A DNA stretch of 6,589 bases from Clostridiales bacterium (GTDB lineage Bacteria > Bacillota > Clostridia > Lachnospirales > WQUN01): NCBI GenBank assembly GCA_031289625.1, contig JAITPB010000153.1, positions 1 to 6,589 on the forward strand, in the 5' to 3' direction. Every line of letters begins with the position of its first letter. The first letter of the stretch is position 1. The position numbers and the translations under genes are program-made. This document shows, piece by piece, positions 1 through 6,167 of the stretch. The notes under the pieces are model-generated. The model saw only the letters and a list, made by a program, of their open reading frames with translations. It did no database searches and was not told the origin of the DNA.

Positions 1-1096
<1,096 letters not shown>

Positions 1097-1993
1097 TTAA
1101 AAATACCCCTCCCGCTTGCGGCGCTCCATACTGCCCGCGGCTTCGCTGTCGATGACCCGGCTGGTGCGCTCCGATGTGGCGGAGGCTAGAGTTTCCGCAA
1201 TTACCGCGTCTAATGTATCTGCCTCAGACTCAACCCCGCCGGTCAGAGGGTAGCAGCCCAGTGTGCGGAAACGAACTTTTTTCCGTTGGAGCGTTTCTCC
1301 TGGAAGCAGACGCATCCGCGCGTCGTCCACCATGATGATGTTGCCGTCACGAAAAACGACAGGGCGCTCTTTGGCAAAATAGAGCGGGACAATTTCGATC
1401 GCCTCACGGCGTATGTACTGCCAGATATCTCTTTCCGTCCAATTTGAAATGGGAAACACGCGCATACTCTCGCCCTTGTGGATCCGGGTGTTGTAGAGCT
1501 TCCACATCTCTGGCCGCTGATTTTTGGGATCCCACGCGTGATTTTCACTGCGGAAGGAAAAGATCCGCTCTTTCGCGCGGGATTTTTCCTCGTCTCGCCG
1601 CCCGCCGCCAAAGGCCGCCGTAAAGTCATATTTTGTAAGCGCGTCTTTCAGCGCCTGGGTCTTCAATATATCGGTATAGGCGGCGCCGTGATCAAAAGGG
1701 TTGACGCCCTGCGCGATGGCTTCCTCATTGCGGTGGATCAGCATGTGAACGCCGAGTTCTTTTGCCCGCCGATCGCGGAAGGCGATCATTTCGCGGAACT
1801 TCCAGCCTGTGTCGATATGCAGGAAGGGGAACGGCGGCTTTTCCGGATAAAACGCTTTCAGCGCCAGATGCAGCATGACGCTTGAATCTTTTCCAATCGA
1901 GTAAAGCATGACGGGCCGTTCACATTCGGCGGCCACTTCACGAAAAATAAAGATGGCCTCGGCCTCCAATTTATCCAAATACGTCAGCGGCAT
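1097..1993 (-). CDS. cysD: Sulfate adenylyltransferase subunit 2 (CysD)
   Basis: CysD is the catalytic subunit of the heterodimeric ATP sulfurylase. It adenylates sulfate to APS, the first step of sulfate assimilation (or of sulfation), in the cytoplasm. The 298 residues match the family's usual length of about 300. The PP-loop of the adenine-nucleotide alpha-hydrolase fold is SIGKDSS at 32-38. HIDTGWKF follows at 59-66, then the basic/acidic GGGRRDEEKSRAKER at 129-143 (most relatives have GGARRDEE). RVFPISNWTERDIW and FRTLGCYPLTG come later, and the protein ends in the typical RKREGYF. The start ATG at 1993 is preceded by a purine-rich GGGAGAGAGA at 2001-2010. It is the first gene of a cysDN operon, with its stop touching the cysN ATG. 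No APS kinase, APS reductase or sulfate transporter lies inside the window, so whether the pathway feeds cysteine synthesis or sulfation is open. Confidence 0.97.
   Translation of the reverse strand: MPLTYLDKLEAEAIFIFREVAAECERPVMLYSIGKDSSVMLHLALKAFYPEKPPFPFLHIDTGWKFREMIAFRDRRAKELGVHMLIHRNEEAIAQGVNPFDHGAAYTDILKTQALKDALTKYDFTAAFGGGRRDEEKSRAKERIFSFRSENHAWDPKNQRPEMWKLYNTRIHKGESMRVFPISNWTERDIWQYIRREAIEIVPLYFAKERPVVFRDGNIIMVDDARMRLLPGETLQRKKVRFRTLGCYPLTGGVESEADTLDAVIAETLASATSERTSRVIDSEAAGSMERRKREGYF
1106..1113 (-). promoter_or_regulatory. cysN ribosome binding site inside the cysD 3' end
   Basis: On the minus strand GGGAGGGG lies 9 nt before the cysN ATG. The same bases encode the conserved Arg-Glu-Gly of the CysD C-terminus. 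This fixes the cysN start and implies that translation of the two subunits is linked. Confidence 0.75.
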
Positions 1994-2051
1994 ATTATTC
2001 TCTCTCTCCCAAAAACCTCACAGAATGACATATTATCCATATATACATTAA

Positions 2052-2080
2052 ATTATAATGGCTCGGCGGATAAATGTCCA
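2052..2080 (-). promoter_or_regulatory. Sigma-A type promoter for cysDN
   Basis: Read on the minus strand, TGGACA (2080-2075, five of six matches to TTGACA) is followed by exactly 17 bp and a perfect TATAAT (2057-2052). Transcription would start near 2045, leaving a leader of about 50 nt before cysD. The leader is too short for an S-box or T-box riboswitch and none is visible. The -35 begins only about 20 bp after the stop codon of the upstream toxin gene. Confidence 0.75.
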
Positions 2081-2100
2081 CAGCGATTTGCGCAATCGTT

Positions 2101-2403
2101 TTATAGAAAATGGGCCGCAAGGAACTTGTTATATAAATCCGAGTGTGTCCCTATACGAGTCAGATAGAGGATTAGATCGCTATCGATTATTTCGTATATC
2201 AGTAGCCAATCCGGTTGTATGTGGCACTCTCTGCAACCCACAAAATTCCCAACAAGAGCGTGATCTTTGTACATTGGGTCAAGTGAATCACCGCTTGCTA
2301 AAATCTTGATTGTTTTTGTAAGCAAATCAAGGTTGTAGCCGCGTTTTTTCACACGTTTCAAGTCTTTTTGGAATCTCGTGGTTGGCTTAACGGTATATTT
2401 CAC
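2101..2403 (-). CDS. YafQ/RelE-family mRNA interferase toxin of a type II toxin-antitoxin pair
   Basis: A 100-residue protein of the RelE/YafQ superfamily, whose members cut mRNA at the ribosome and arrest growth when the antitoxin is lost. By comparison with E. coli YafQ (known key residues His50, His63, Asp67, Trp68, His87, Phe91), the counterparts are His48 in YKDHAL, His61, Asp65 and Trp66 in HIQPDWLLIYE, and Arg83 and His87 in RIGTHSDLY, with Tyr91 in place of Phe. The active site therefore looks intact. A short tail (92-100) extends past the usual end. The start is a GTG at 2403 that overlaps the antitoxin stop by 4 nt (GTGA), so translation is probably coupled and antitoxin-first. It belongs with the gene just upstream; the cysDN promoter begins about 20 bp after its stop. 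Family assignment is secure, while actual toxicity is inferred. Confidence 0.92.
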   Translation of the reverse strand: MKYTVKPTTRFQKDLKRVKKRGYNLDLLTKTIKILASGDSLDPMYKDHALVGNFVGCRECHIQPDWLLIYEIIDSDLILYLTRIGTHSDLYNKFLAAHFL

Positions 2404-2678
2404 GACAGCAACTCCCTCATCATCTCCTCAACATCGGTGTAACCCTTGTAATCGCCGGGATTTATTTTCATCTGCTGAACTTCCGCGAGGGCTTCTAAGG
2501 TTTCGCTGTTATAACATGGCGGCTTCAGCTCGAAAGGAAGCCCGCCTTCCATAATGGACTTGTGAAGAAAGATGTTGACTGCTTCGGTAAGGGAAATGCC
2601 AAAGCGCGAAAAAACCTGCTCTGCGCTAATTTTGATTTCAGGGTCAACTCGGATATTTATACTTGATGTTTTGGCCAT
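2400..2678 (-). CDS. RelB/DinJ-family antitoxin
   Basis: A 92-residue antitoxin expected to bind and neutralise the downstream toxin and to repress its own promoter as a ribbon-helix-helix dimer. The N-terminal strand is SSINIRVDPEIK (5-16). It is followed by the RelB/DinJ signature FSRFGISLTEAVNIFL and the GGLPFEL turn, all in the order seen in DinJ. The remaining 35 or so residues are the toxin-wrapping part, ending in a helical EEMMRELLS. The ATG at 2678 has GAGGTGA 6 nt upstream (2685-2691). The gene starts the two-gene operon and overlaps the toxin by 4 nt. Both genes look AT-richer than cysDN and pst, which fits a mobile accessory module, though no flanking repeats or transposase are seen. 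Confidence 0.93.
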   Translation of the reverse strand: MAKTSSINIRVDPEIKISAEQVFSRFGISLTEAVNIFLHKSIMEGGLPFELKPPCYNSETLEALAEVQQMKINPGDYKGYTDVEEMMRELLS

Positions 2679-2684
2679 AATAAA

Positions 2685-2726
2685 TCACCTCGTCAAAATT
2701 ATACTGCAATTCGTTCACAATCGCAA
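2685..2726 (-). promoter_or_regulatory. Promoter and ribosome binding site of the toxin-antitoxin operon
   Basis: On the minus strand TTGCGA (2726-2721, four of six matches to TTGACA) is followed by 17 bp and a perfect TATAAT (2703-2698), then GAGGTGA (2691-2685) 6 nt before the antitoxin ATG. The spacer contains an imperfect inverted repeat (TTGCGATT ... AATTGCA), a plausible but unproven autoregulatory operator. The predicted 5' leader is only about 15 nt. Confidence 0.6.
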
Positions 2727-2730
2727 CGCG

Positions 2731-2747
2731 TTGAAAAAAAATTTCAA
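2731..2747. repeat. Short AT-rich inverted repeat
   Basis: TTGAAA, five A residues, then TTTCAA form a perfect 6-bp inverted repeat just upstream of the toxin-antitoxin -35. It could be a regulator site for either neighbouring gene, but a short AT-rich palindrome of this kind can also occur by chance. Confidence 0.3.
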
Positions 2748-2867
2748 AAACGGGAAGAGATGGAATTTATTTATGAGAACGAAAATTTTTGTAACGGCTG
2801 ATTTGTCTCATTCATAGATTGGTGTGTATTTAATGGGCGAATCAAAAATCATAAATCATCTTGAAAG

Positions 2868-2875
2868 AAAGGTGA
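2868..2875 (+). promoter_or_regulatory. Ribosome binding site that decides a TTG start
   Basis: AAAGGTGA lies 6 nt before the TTG at 2882. An in-frame TGA (2873-2875) overlaps the site itself, so no longer reading frame is possible and TTG is the only credible start of the peptidoglycan-binding-domain gene. Confidence 0.7.
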
Positions 2876-2881
2876 CGAAAA

Positions 2882-3283
2882 TTGGGTACAGGTTATGAAC
2901 TGAAATATGATTCTTACGGCAGCGACGTGCTTACCTTGCAAAAAACGCTAAACGCGATTGAGCCTTATTATGCACAGATCGGCAAGCTTGATGAAGACGG
3001 AATTTTCGGAAACGGCACCAGAAGCGCGGTAATTGCTTTCCAGAGTATTTTCGGCCTTCAACCCGACGGTATCGTAGGGTCCGTCACAGGGAACAAGCTC
3101 ATGCAGGTATACGCTTCTGTCAGCGGAAGCGGCGGTGTCAGTAACCCCGCTTATATTTATCCAGCCATCTATCCAGCGCTGTACCCAACGATTGCGGAGA
3201 ATGGCACGGTCTGCTGCAGCCTCAATGTTTTACAGCAGCCACTCATCACGGTTATTCTGATGAAACTGCTGCTGGGTTGTTAG
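2882..3283 (+). CDS. Small protein with one PG_binding_1-like domain and an unusual tail
   Basis: A 133-residue protein. Residues about 10-77 match the PG_binding_1 (peptidoglycan-binding) fold: GSDVLTLQKTLN at 13-24, DEDGIFGNGTRSAVIAFQ at 37-54, then FGLQPDGIVG at 57-66, with a weakened last motif (SVTGNKL, where WNAL is common). Such domains usually anchor spore or cell-wall hydrolases, but no catalytic domain is present. There is also no signal peptide; translation starts at a TTG directly before the domain. Beyond the domain lie a Gly/Ser linker (81-87), a Tyr-Pro repeat of period four (IYPAIYPALYP, 92-102), and a Cys-containing, hydrophobic end (109-133) that resembles nothing I recognise. 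In related proteins a YP-rich linker usually leads into a second domain, so this may be a decayed fragment. A terminator follows, so it is a single-gene unit. A convincing -10/-35 is not seen upstream. Domain call is firm; function is unknown. Confidence 0.75.
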   Translation: MGTGYELKYDSYGSDVLTLQKTLNAIEPYYAQIGKLDEDGIFGNGTRSAVIAFQSIFGLQPDGIVGSVTGNKLMQVYASVSGSGGVSNPAYIYPAIYPALYPTIAENGTVCCSLNVLQQPLITVILMKLLLGC

Positions 3284-3301
3284 CCATTAGGATGGTTCAT
3301 T

Positions 3302-3349
3302 GCCGTGGAGGGCGTTCTCCAGAGATGGGACGCATTCGCGGCTTTTTTT
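3302..3349 (+). terminator. Rho-independent terminator after the peptidoglycan-binding-domain gene
   Basis: GCCGTG (3302-3307) pairs with CGCGGC (3337-3342). The stem continues inward through GCGTTC (3312-3317) against GGACGC (3328-3333) with small bulges and G-T pairs, around a loop near 3319-3326. Seven T residues follow (3343-3349). A weaker hairpin, AGCCAT/ATGGTT (3284-3299), precedes it. Confidence 0.7.
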
Positions 3350-3370
3350 ATTTCCCTTCCCCCAATGCTT

Positions 3371-3413
3371 AACCACCCCGCCCTTCGGGTACCCCTCCAC
3401 GGAGGGGAATATT
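3371..3413. repeat. GC-rich double-hairpin intergenic element
   Basis: Two adjacent hairpins stand out: CCCTTCGGG (3381-3389), with a tight UUCG-type loop, and CCCCTC-cacg-GAGGGG (3392-3407), followed by AATATTAA. The phrase ACCACCCCG ... ACCCCTCCACGGAGGGGAAT resembles short dispersed intergenic repeats that I recall from gut clostridial genomes. Only one copy is present in this window, so repeat status is from recollection, not shown here. It lacks a T-tract, so it is not a standard terminator. Confidence 0.5.
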
Positions 3414-3504
3414 AACCTGTTGACAGTGAATAAAATGTGCAGCAGTTTATCATAAGCCGCTTAGGGAAGGCTATTGTCGAACATGACCCGCGTTTTGCTG
3501 TCAG
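3414..3504. other. Non-coding stretch without assignable content
   Basis: This part of the 363-base gap between the peptidoglycan-binding-domain gene and pstS has no credible ORF or RNA structure. It contains a small perfect palindrome (CTGT-TG-ACAG, 3417-3426) and an isolated TTGACA (3420-3425) without a correctly spaced -10. Confidence 0.5.
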
Positions 3505-3533
3505 TTGAACTTCAGTGCGTTTTGCATTATAAT
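3505..3533 (+). promoter_or_regulatory. Sigma-A type promoter upstream of the pst operon
   Basis: TTGAAC (3505-3510, four of six matches) is followed by exactly 17 bp and a perfect TATAAT (3528-3533). Transcription would begin near 3540, about 105 nt before pstS and upstream of the Pho-box-like array, so this could provide basal expression that reads through the regulatory array. Confidence 0.55.
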
Positions 3534-3549
3534 GGTTAAGACAAAAAAC

Positions 3550-3588
3550 TTTGCACGGATTTGACAGAGGCTTGTTATTGTTTTAACA
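3550..3588 (+). promoter_or_regulatory. Array of four Pho-box-like hexamers upstream of pstS
   Basis: TTTGCA (3550), TTGACA (3561), TTGTTA (3572) and TTAACA (3583) start exactly 11 bp apart. Bacillus subtilis PhoP is known to bind direct repeats of TT(A/C/T)ACA with about 5-bp spacers, and E. coli PhoB binds 11-bp direct repeats, so spacing and sequence both fit a Pho-regulon operator. The third unit is the weakest match. The location directly before a phosphate transporter operon supports the call. Confidence 0.6.
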
Positions 3589-3603
3589 TGAGAGCGGTAT
3601 GAT
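3561..3603 (+). promoter_or_regulatory. Proximal pst promoter, two possible readings
   Basis: Reading one is a factor-independent promoter: TTGACA (3561-3566), 17 bp, TAACAT (3584-3589, four of six matches). Reading two is an activator-dependent promoter: TATGAT (3598-3603) as the -10, with the last Pho-box-like unit ending 9 bp before it in place of a -35. That is the geometry of classical Pho promoters. A 6-bp hairpin (ATGGTA/TACCAT, 3604-3619) lies at the predicted start of the second transcript. A GAGGTGA ribosome binding site at 3636-3642 precedes the pstS ATG by 4 nt. Confidence 0.5.
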
Positions 3604-3646
3604 ATGGTAGGTTTACCATCCATCCACATTATGATGAGGTGACAAA

Positions 3647-4489
3647 ATGAAAAAGAAATTTTTGCCTGCCGCTCTCCTGCTTTCCCTTGTGACTGCCTGC
3701 TCCGCCGGTGCGCCGCGAGACAGCGCCATCACGGTGATTTCCCGCGAGGACGGTTCTGGCACCCGCTCGGCTTTTATCGAGCTGTTCGGCGTGCGGGACG
3801 AAGATAAAAACGATAACACGGCGGCTTCTGCGGAAATCACCAACAACACTGGCGTCATGATGATTTCCGTCGCGGGCGATAAAAACGCGATTGGATACAT
3901 ATCGCTCAGCGCTCTGAATGATACGGTGAAAGTGCTGAAAATCGAAGGCGTGGAAGCTACAGCCAACAACGTGTCAAATGGCAGCTATCGTATTTCCAGG
4001 CCGTTTTTTATCGCGGCAAAAGGTCAGCCCAGTGACGCCGCGCAAGATTTTATCAACTTCATGTTAAGCGCGGACGGGCAAGCCGTCATTGAGGCCAACG
4101 GCTATGTCCGCGTCCCCGATAACGGCCCCTTTACCAGCGCGAACGCATCTGGGAAAGTCGCTGTCGCAGGTTCTTCTTCTGTTACACCGGCCATGGAAAA
4201 GCTCAAGGAAGCCTATCTGTCCATAAACTCCAGCGCCAACATTGAAATTCAGCAAAGCGATTCCTCCACTGGCATGACGGCGGCTATAGACGGCGTATGC
4301 GACATCGGTATGGCTTCGCGTGAATTGAAGGACAGCGAAATTGAGAAAGGGCTCGTTGCGGAGCGAATCGCCCTGGACGGCCTCGCGGTGATTGTGAATC
4401 AGGATAACGCCATTGACGATTTATCCAAAGAAGAGGTGAAATCCGTCTACACCGGCGCGATCACGGCGTGGAGCGGTCTAAACTCATGA
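3647..4489 (+). CDS. pstS: Phosphate-binding lipoprotein PstS with circularly permuted domain order
   Basis: The extracellular, lipid-anchored phosphate receptor of the Pst ABC transporter. Residues 1-18 are a lipoprotein signal with lipobox VTAC (Cys18). The canonical order of PstS is GKVxVAGSSSV ... ITxW ... RExGSGTR ... GYV. Here the second half comes first: ITVISREDGSGTRSAF at 28-43, IGYISL at 82-87, and the usual C-terminal AQDFINFMLSADGQ ... NGYV at 132-154. After a short linker (157-168), the usual N-terminal half follows: GKVAVAGSSSVTP at 169-181, SSTGM at 206-210, DIGMASRELKD at 219-229 and YTGAITAW at 268-275. Phosphate-ligand motifs (Arg33, Ser37-Gly38-Thr39, the GSSS loop at 175-178, Asp219) are all present, so the site should form. 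The length of 280 residues suits one complete domain pair. The stop overlaps the pstC ATG, so the ending is not a recent truncation. The start follows GAGGTGA by 4 nt. Confidence 0.92.
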   Translation: MKKKFLPAALLLSLVTACSAGAPRDSAITVISREDGSGTRSAFIELFGVRDEDKNDNTAASAEITNNTGVMMISVAGDKNAIGYISLSALNDTVKVLKIEGVEATANNVSNGSYRISRPFFIAAKGQPSDAAQDFINFMLSADGQAVIEANGYVRVPDNGPFTSANASGKVAVAGSSSVTPAMEKLKEAYLSINSSANIEIQQSDSSTGMTAAIDGVCDIGMASRELKDSEIEKGLVAERIALDGLAVIVNQDNAIDDLSKEEVKSVYTGAITAWSGLNS

Positions 4490-5328
4490 AAGAAAAAATC
4501 ATGCAAGCTGTCTTTGCCATAATCGCGTGCGTTTCCATTTTGAGCGTGACGCTTATCTGCCTTTTTTTATTCGTCAATGGCATTCCCGCCATCGGCAAAA
4601 TCGGCCCGCTCGCTTTTTTGAGCGGTACGGCGTGGAAACCGGACAAAAATATTTTCGGCCTCGCGCCCATGATATTAGGCAGCTTGTATGTGACGGCCGG
4701 CGCAATCCTGACCGGCGTGCCAACAGGCGTGCTGACCGCTGTGTTTATGGCGCGGTTCTGTCCCCAAAAGCTGCACGGCGTGCTGCAATCCGCCGTGTCT
4801 CTCATGGCCGGCGTCCCCTCGGTCATCTACGGCTTTTTCGGCTTAATGGTCATGGTTCCCGCGATTCGTTTTTTGGTTGGCGGCAGTGGCAAATCCATGC
4901 TGACCGCGGCCATTTTGCTGGGGATGATGATCTTGCCGACCATCATCAATGTTTCGGAAACCGCCATCCAGGCTGTGCCGGAAAGTTATTACGAAGGCGC
5001 ACTGGCGCTGGGCGCGACGCATGAGCGTTCCGTTTTTTTCGCCGTGCTGCCCGCCGCGCGCTCCGGGATTATGGCGGGCGTCATTTTAGGCGTCGGGCGC
5101 TCGATAGGCGAGACCATGGCGGTTATCATGGTCGCCGGCAACCAGGCTGCTATACCAGACAGCCTGACGCACGGGCTGCGGACGCTCACGGCCAATATTG
5201 TGATGGACATGGGCTACGCGGCGGATTTGCACCGGGAGGCGCTGATTGCCACCGGCGTGGTTTTGTTTGTCTTCATCTTAATCATCAATGTCTTGTTTTC
5301 ACTGGCCAAAAGGGGGCGGACACAATGA
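4486..5328 (+). CDS. pstC: Phosphate ABC transporter permease PstC
   Basis: An inner-membrane permease that pairs with PstA to form the phosphate channel. It has 280 residues, starting at the ATG that overlaps the pstS stop (ATGA). A GTG at 4468 is in frame but would only add six polar residues inside the pstS end. A first membrane segment lies at about 8-30. The usual PstC periplasmic segment has FLSGTAWKPD (44-53), and LGSLYVTAGAIL (64-75) opens the transport domain. AGVPSVIYGFFG (108-119) is the family hallmark. The cytoplasmic EAA loop, which docks on PstB, is EGALALGA (170-177) through LPAARSGIMAG, followed by GRSIGETMAV (204-213). A last segment lies at about 255-275. It has no clear Shine-Dalgarno of its own apart from GTGGAG 12 nt upstream, so translation probably depends on coupling to pstS. 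Confidence 0.96.
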   Translation: MKEKIMQAVFAIIACVSILSVTLICLFLFVNGIPAIGKIGPLAFLSGTAWKPDKNIFGLAPMILGSLYVTAGAILTGVPTGVLTAVFMARFCPQKLHGVLQSAVSLMAGVPSVIYGFFGLMVMVPAIRFLVGGSGKSMLTAAILLGMMILPTIINVSETAIQAVPESYYEGALALGATHERSVFFAVLPAARSGIMAGVILGVGRSIGETMAVIMVAGNQAAIPDSLTHGLRTLTANIVMDMGYAADLHREALIATGVVLFVFILIINVLFSLAKRGRTQ

Positions 5329-6167
5329 AAAAATTGTGGAGCCATTCGCCGTCCGCTTTCTGCCTTCGTTTGATCACCTACCTGGCCGCCGGTCTGTCTA
5401 TGACGCTCATTGTTGTTCTGGTGGGTTGTATTTTGATCCGAGGCGTTCCTCATCTATCGCTTTCTCTTTTCGCGTGGCGCTATAACAGCGATAACGTTTC
5501 GCTGGTTCCCGCGTTTATCAATACGGTTTATATGACGTTTTTCTCTTTGCTGATCGCGGCGCCGCTGGGCATTTTTGCCGCCGTCTGGCTGGCGGAATAC
5601 GCTAAACGGGGCAGCTATTTGGTGAAAGCTGTGCGGCTCGCGGCGGAAACGCTCGCGGGCATTCCCTCTATTGTGTACGGCCTGTTTGGTTATTTGATGT
5701 TTGTGGTGTTTCTCAAATGGGGCGTATCAATGCTCGCTGGCGCGTTCACGCTGGCCATCATGGTGCTGCCGCTGATCATGCGGACAACGGAGGAATCGCT
5801 GCTGTCCGTTCCGGACGCTTTCCGGGAAGGCAGTTTCGGGCTGGGCGCGGGGAAACTGCGCACTGTGTTCGCCATCGTGCTGCCGTCGGCCATGCCCGGC
5901 ATTCTGTCCGGTGTGATTCTGGCGACAGGCCGCATCATGGGAGAAACAGCGGCGCTCATTTATACAGCGGGTACGAGACCGGAGATCGCGGTCAGCGCGT
6001 TTGACTCATCACGGACGCTGGCGGTACATATGTATAATCTATCCAGCGAGGGGTTGCATTTGAACCAGGCTTACGCCACGGCTGTGGCGCTTTTAGCGCT
6101 GGTCATCGGCGTTAATTCGCTCTCCAGGTTTATGGCCCAAAAAATCGCGGGAGGCCGCAATGGGTAA
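5325..6167 (+). CDS. pstA: Phosphate ABC transporter permease PstA
   Basis: The second membrane subunit of the Pst channel, 280 residues. The first membrane segment is at about 17-38. An INTVYMTFFSLLIAAPLGIFAA region at 65-86 opens the permease domain, and AGIPSIVYGLFGY (111-123) is the shared PstC/PstA hallmark. The EAA docking loop is EGSFGLGA (168-175), then LPSAMPGILSG and GRIMGETAAL. The SSRTLAVHMYNLSSEG stretch is typical of PstA rather than PstC, which settles which permease it is. The ATG overlaps the pstC stop as ATGA, preceded by a purine-rich AGGGGGCGGA (5311-5320). Its end overlaps pstB by 8 nt. Compact loops and no extensions; nothing unusual. Confidence 0.96.
   Translation: MKKLWSHSPSAFCLRLITYLAAGLSMTLIVVLVGCILIRGVPHLSLSLFAWRYNSDNVSLVPAFINTVYMTFFSLLIAAPLGIFAAVWLAEYAKRGSYLVKAVRLAAETLAGIPSIVYGLFGYLMFVVFLKWGVSMLAGAFTLAIMVLPLIMRTTEESLLSVPDAFREGSFGLGAGKLRTVFAIVLPSAMPGILSGVILATGRIMGETAALIYTAGTRPEIAVSAFDSSRTLAVHMYNLSSEGLHLNQAYATAVALLALVIGVNSLSRFMAQKIAGGRNG

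Noticed and set aside
1994..2051. Possible sulfur-responsive riboswitch in the cysD leader
   Set aside because: The leader is only about 50 nt and AT-rich, with no stem-loop core of an S-box or T-box and no anti-terminator.
2833..2898. A 21-codon ATG frame overlapping the start of the peptidoglycan-binding-domain gene
   Set aside because: It has no good ribosome binding site and runs through the strong site and start of the real gene in another frame; no evidence that it is translated.
3145..3372. An open plus-strand frame running past the end of the peptidoglycan-binding-domain gene, considered as a frameshifted continuation
   Set aside because: Its translation shows no recognisable domain and it passes through the terminator hairpin and T-tract, so it is most likely open by chance.
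3498..3515. CTGTCAG ... ACTTCAG, resembling an E. coli-type Pho box with an 11-bp period
   Set aside because: The second half is a poor match and it overlaps the -35 of the upstream promoter; the phased TTNACA-like array at 3550-3588 is a better fit for this kind of organism.
4468..4485. GTG start extending PstC by six residues
   Set aside because: It lies inside pstS without a better ribosome site; the ATG at 4486 gives the ATGA overlap seen again at the next junction and a normal short N-terminus.
4879..4896. GGSGKS in PstC, resembling a nucleotide-binding P-loop
   Set aside because: It sits between membrane segments in a permease without other nucleotide-binding motifs; relatives have a similar Gly-Ser stretch there, so it is coincidental.
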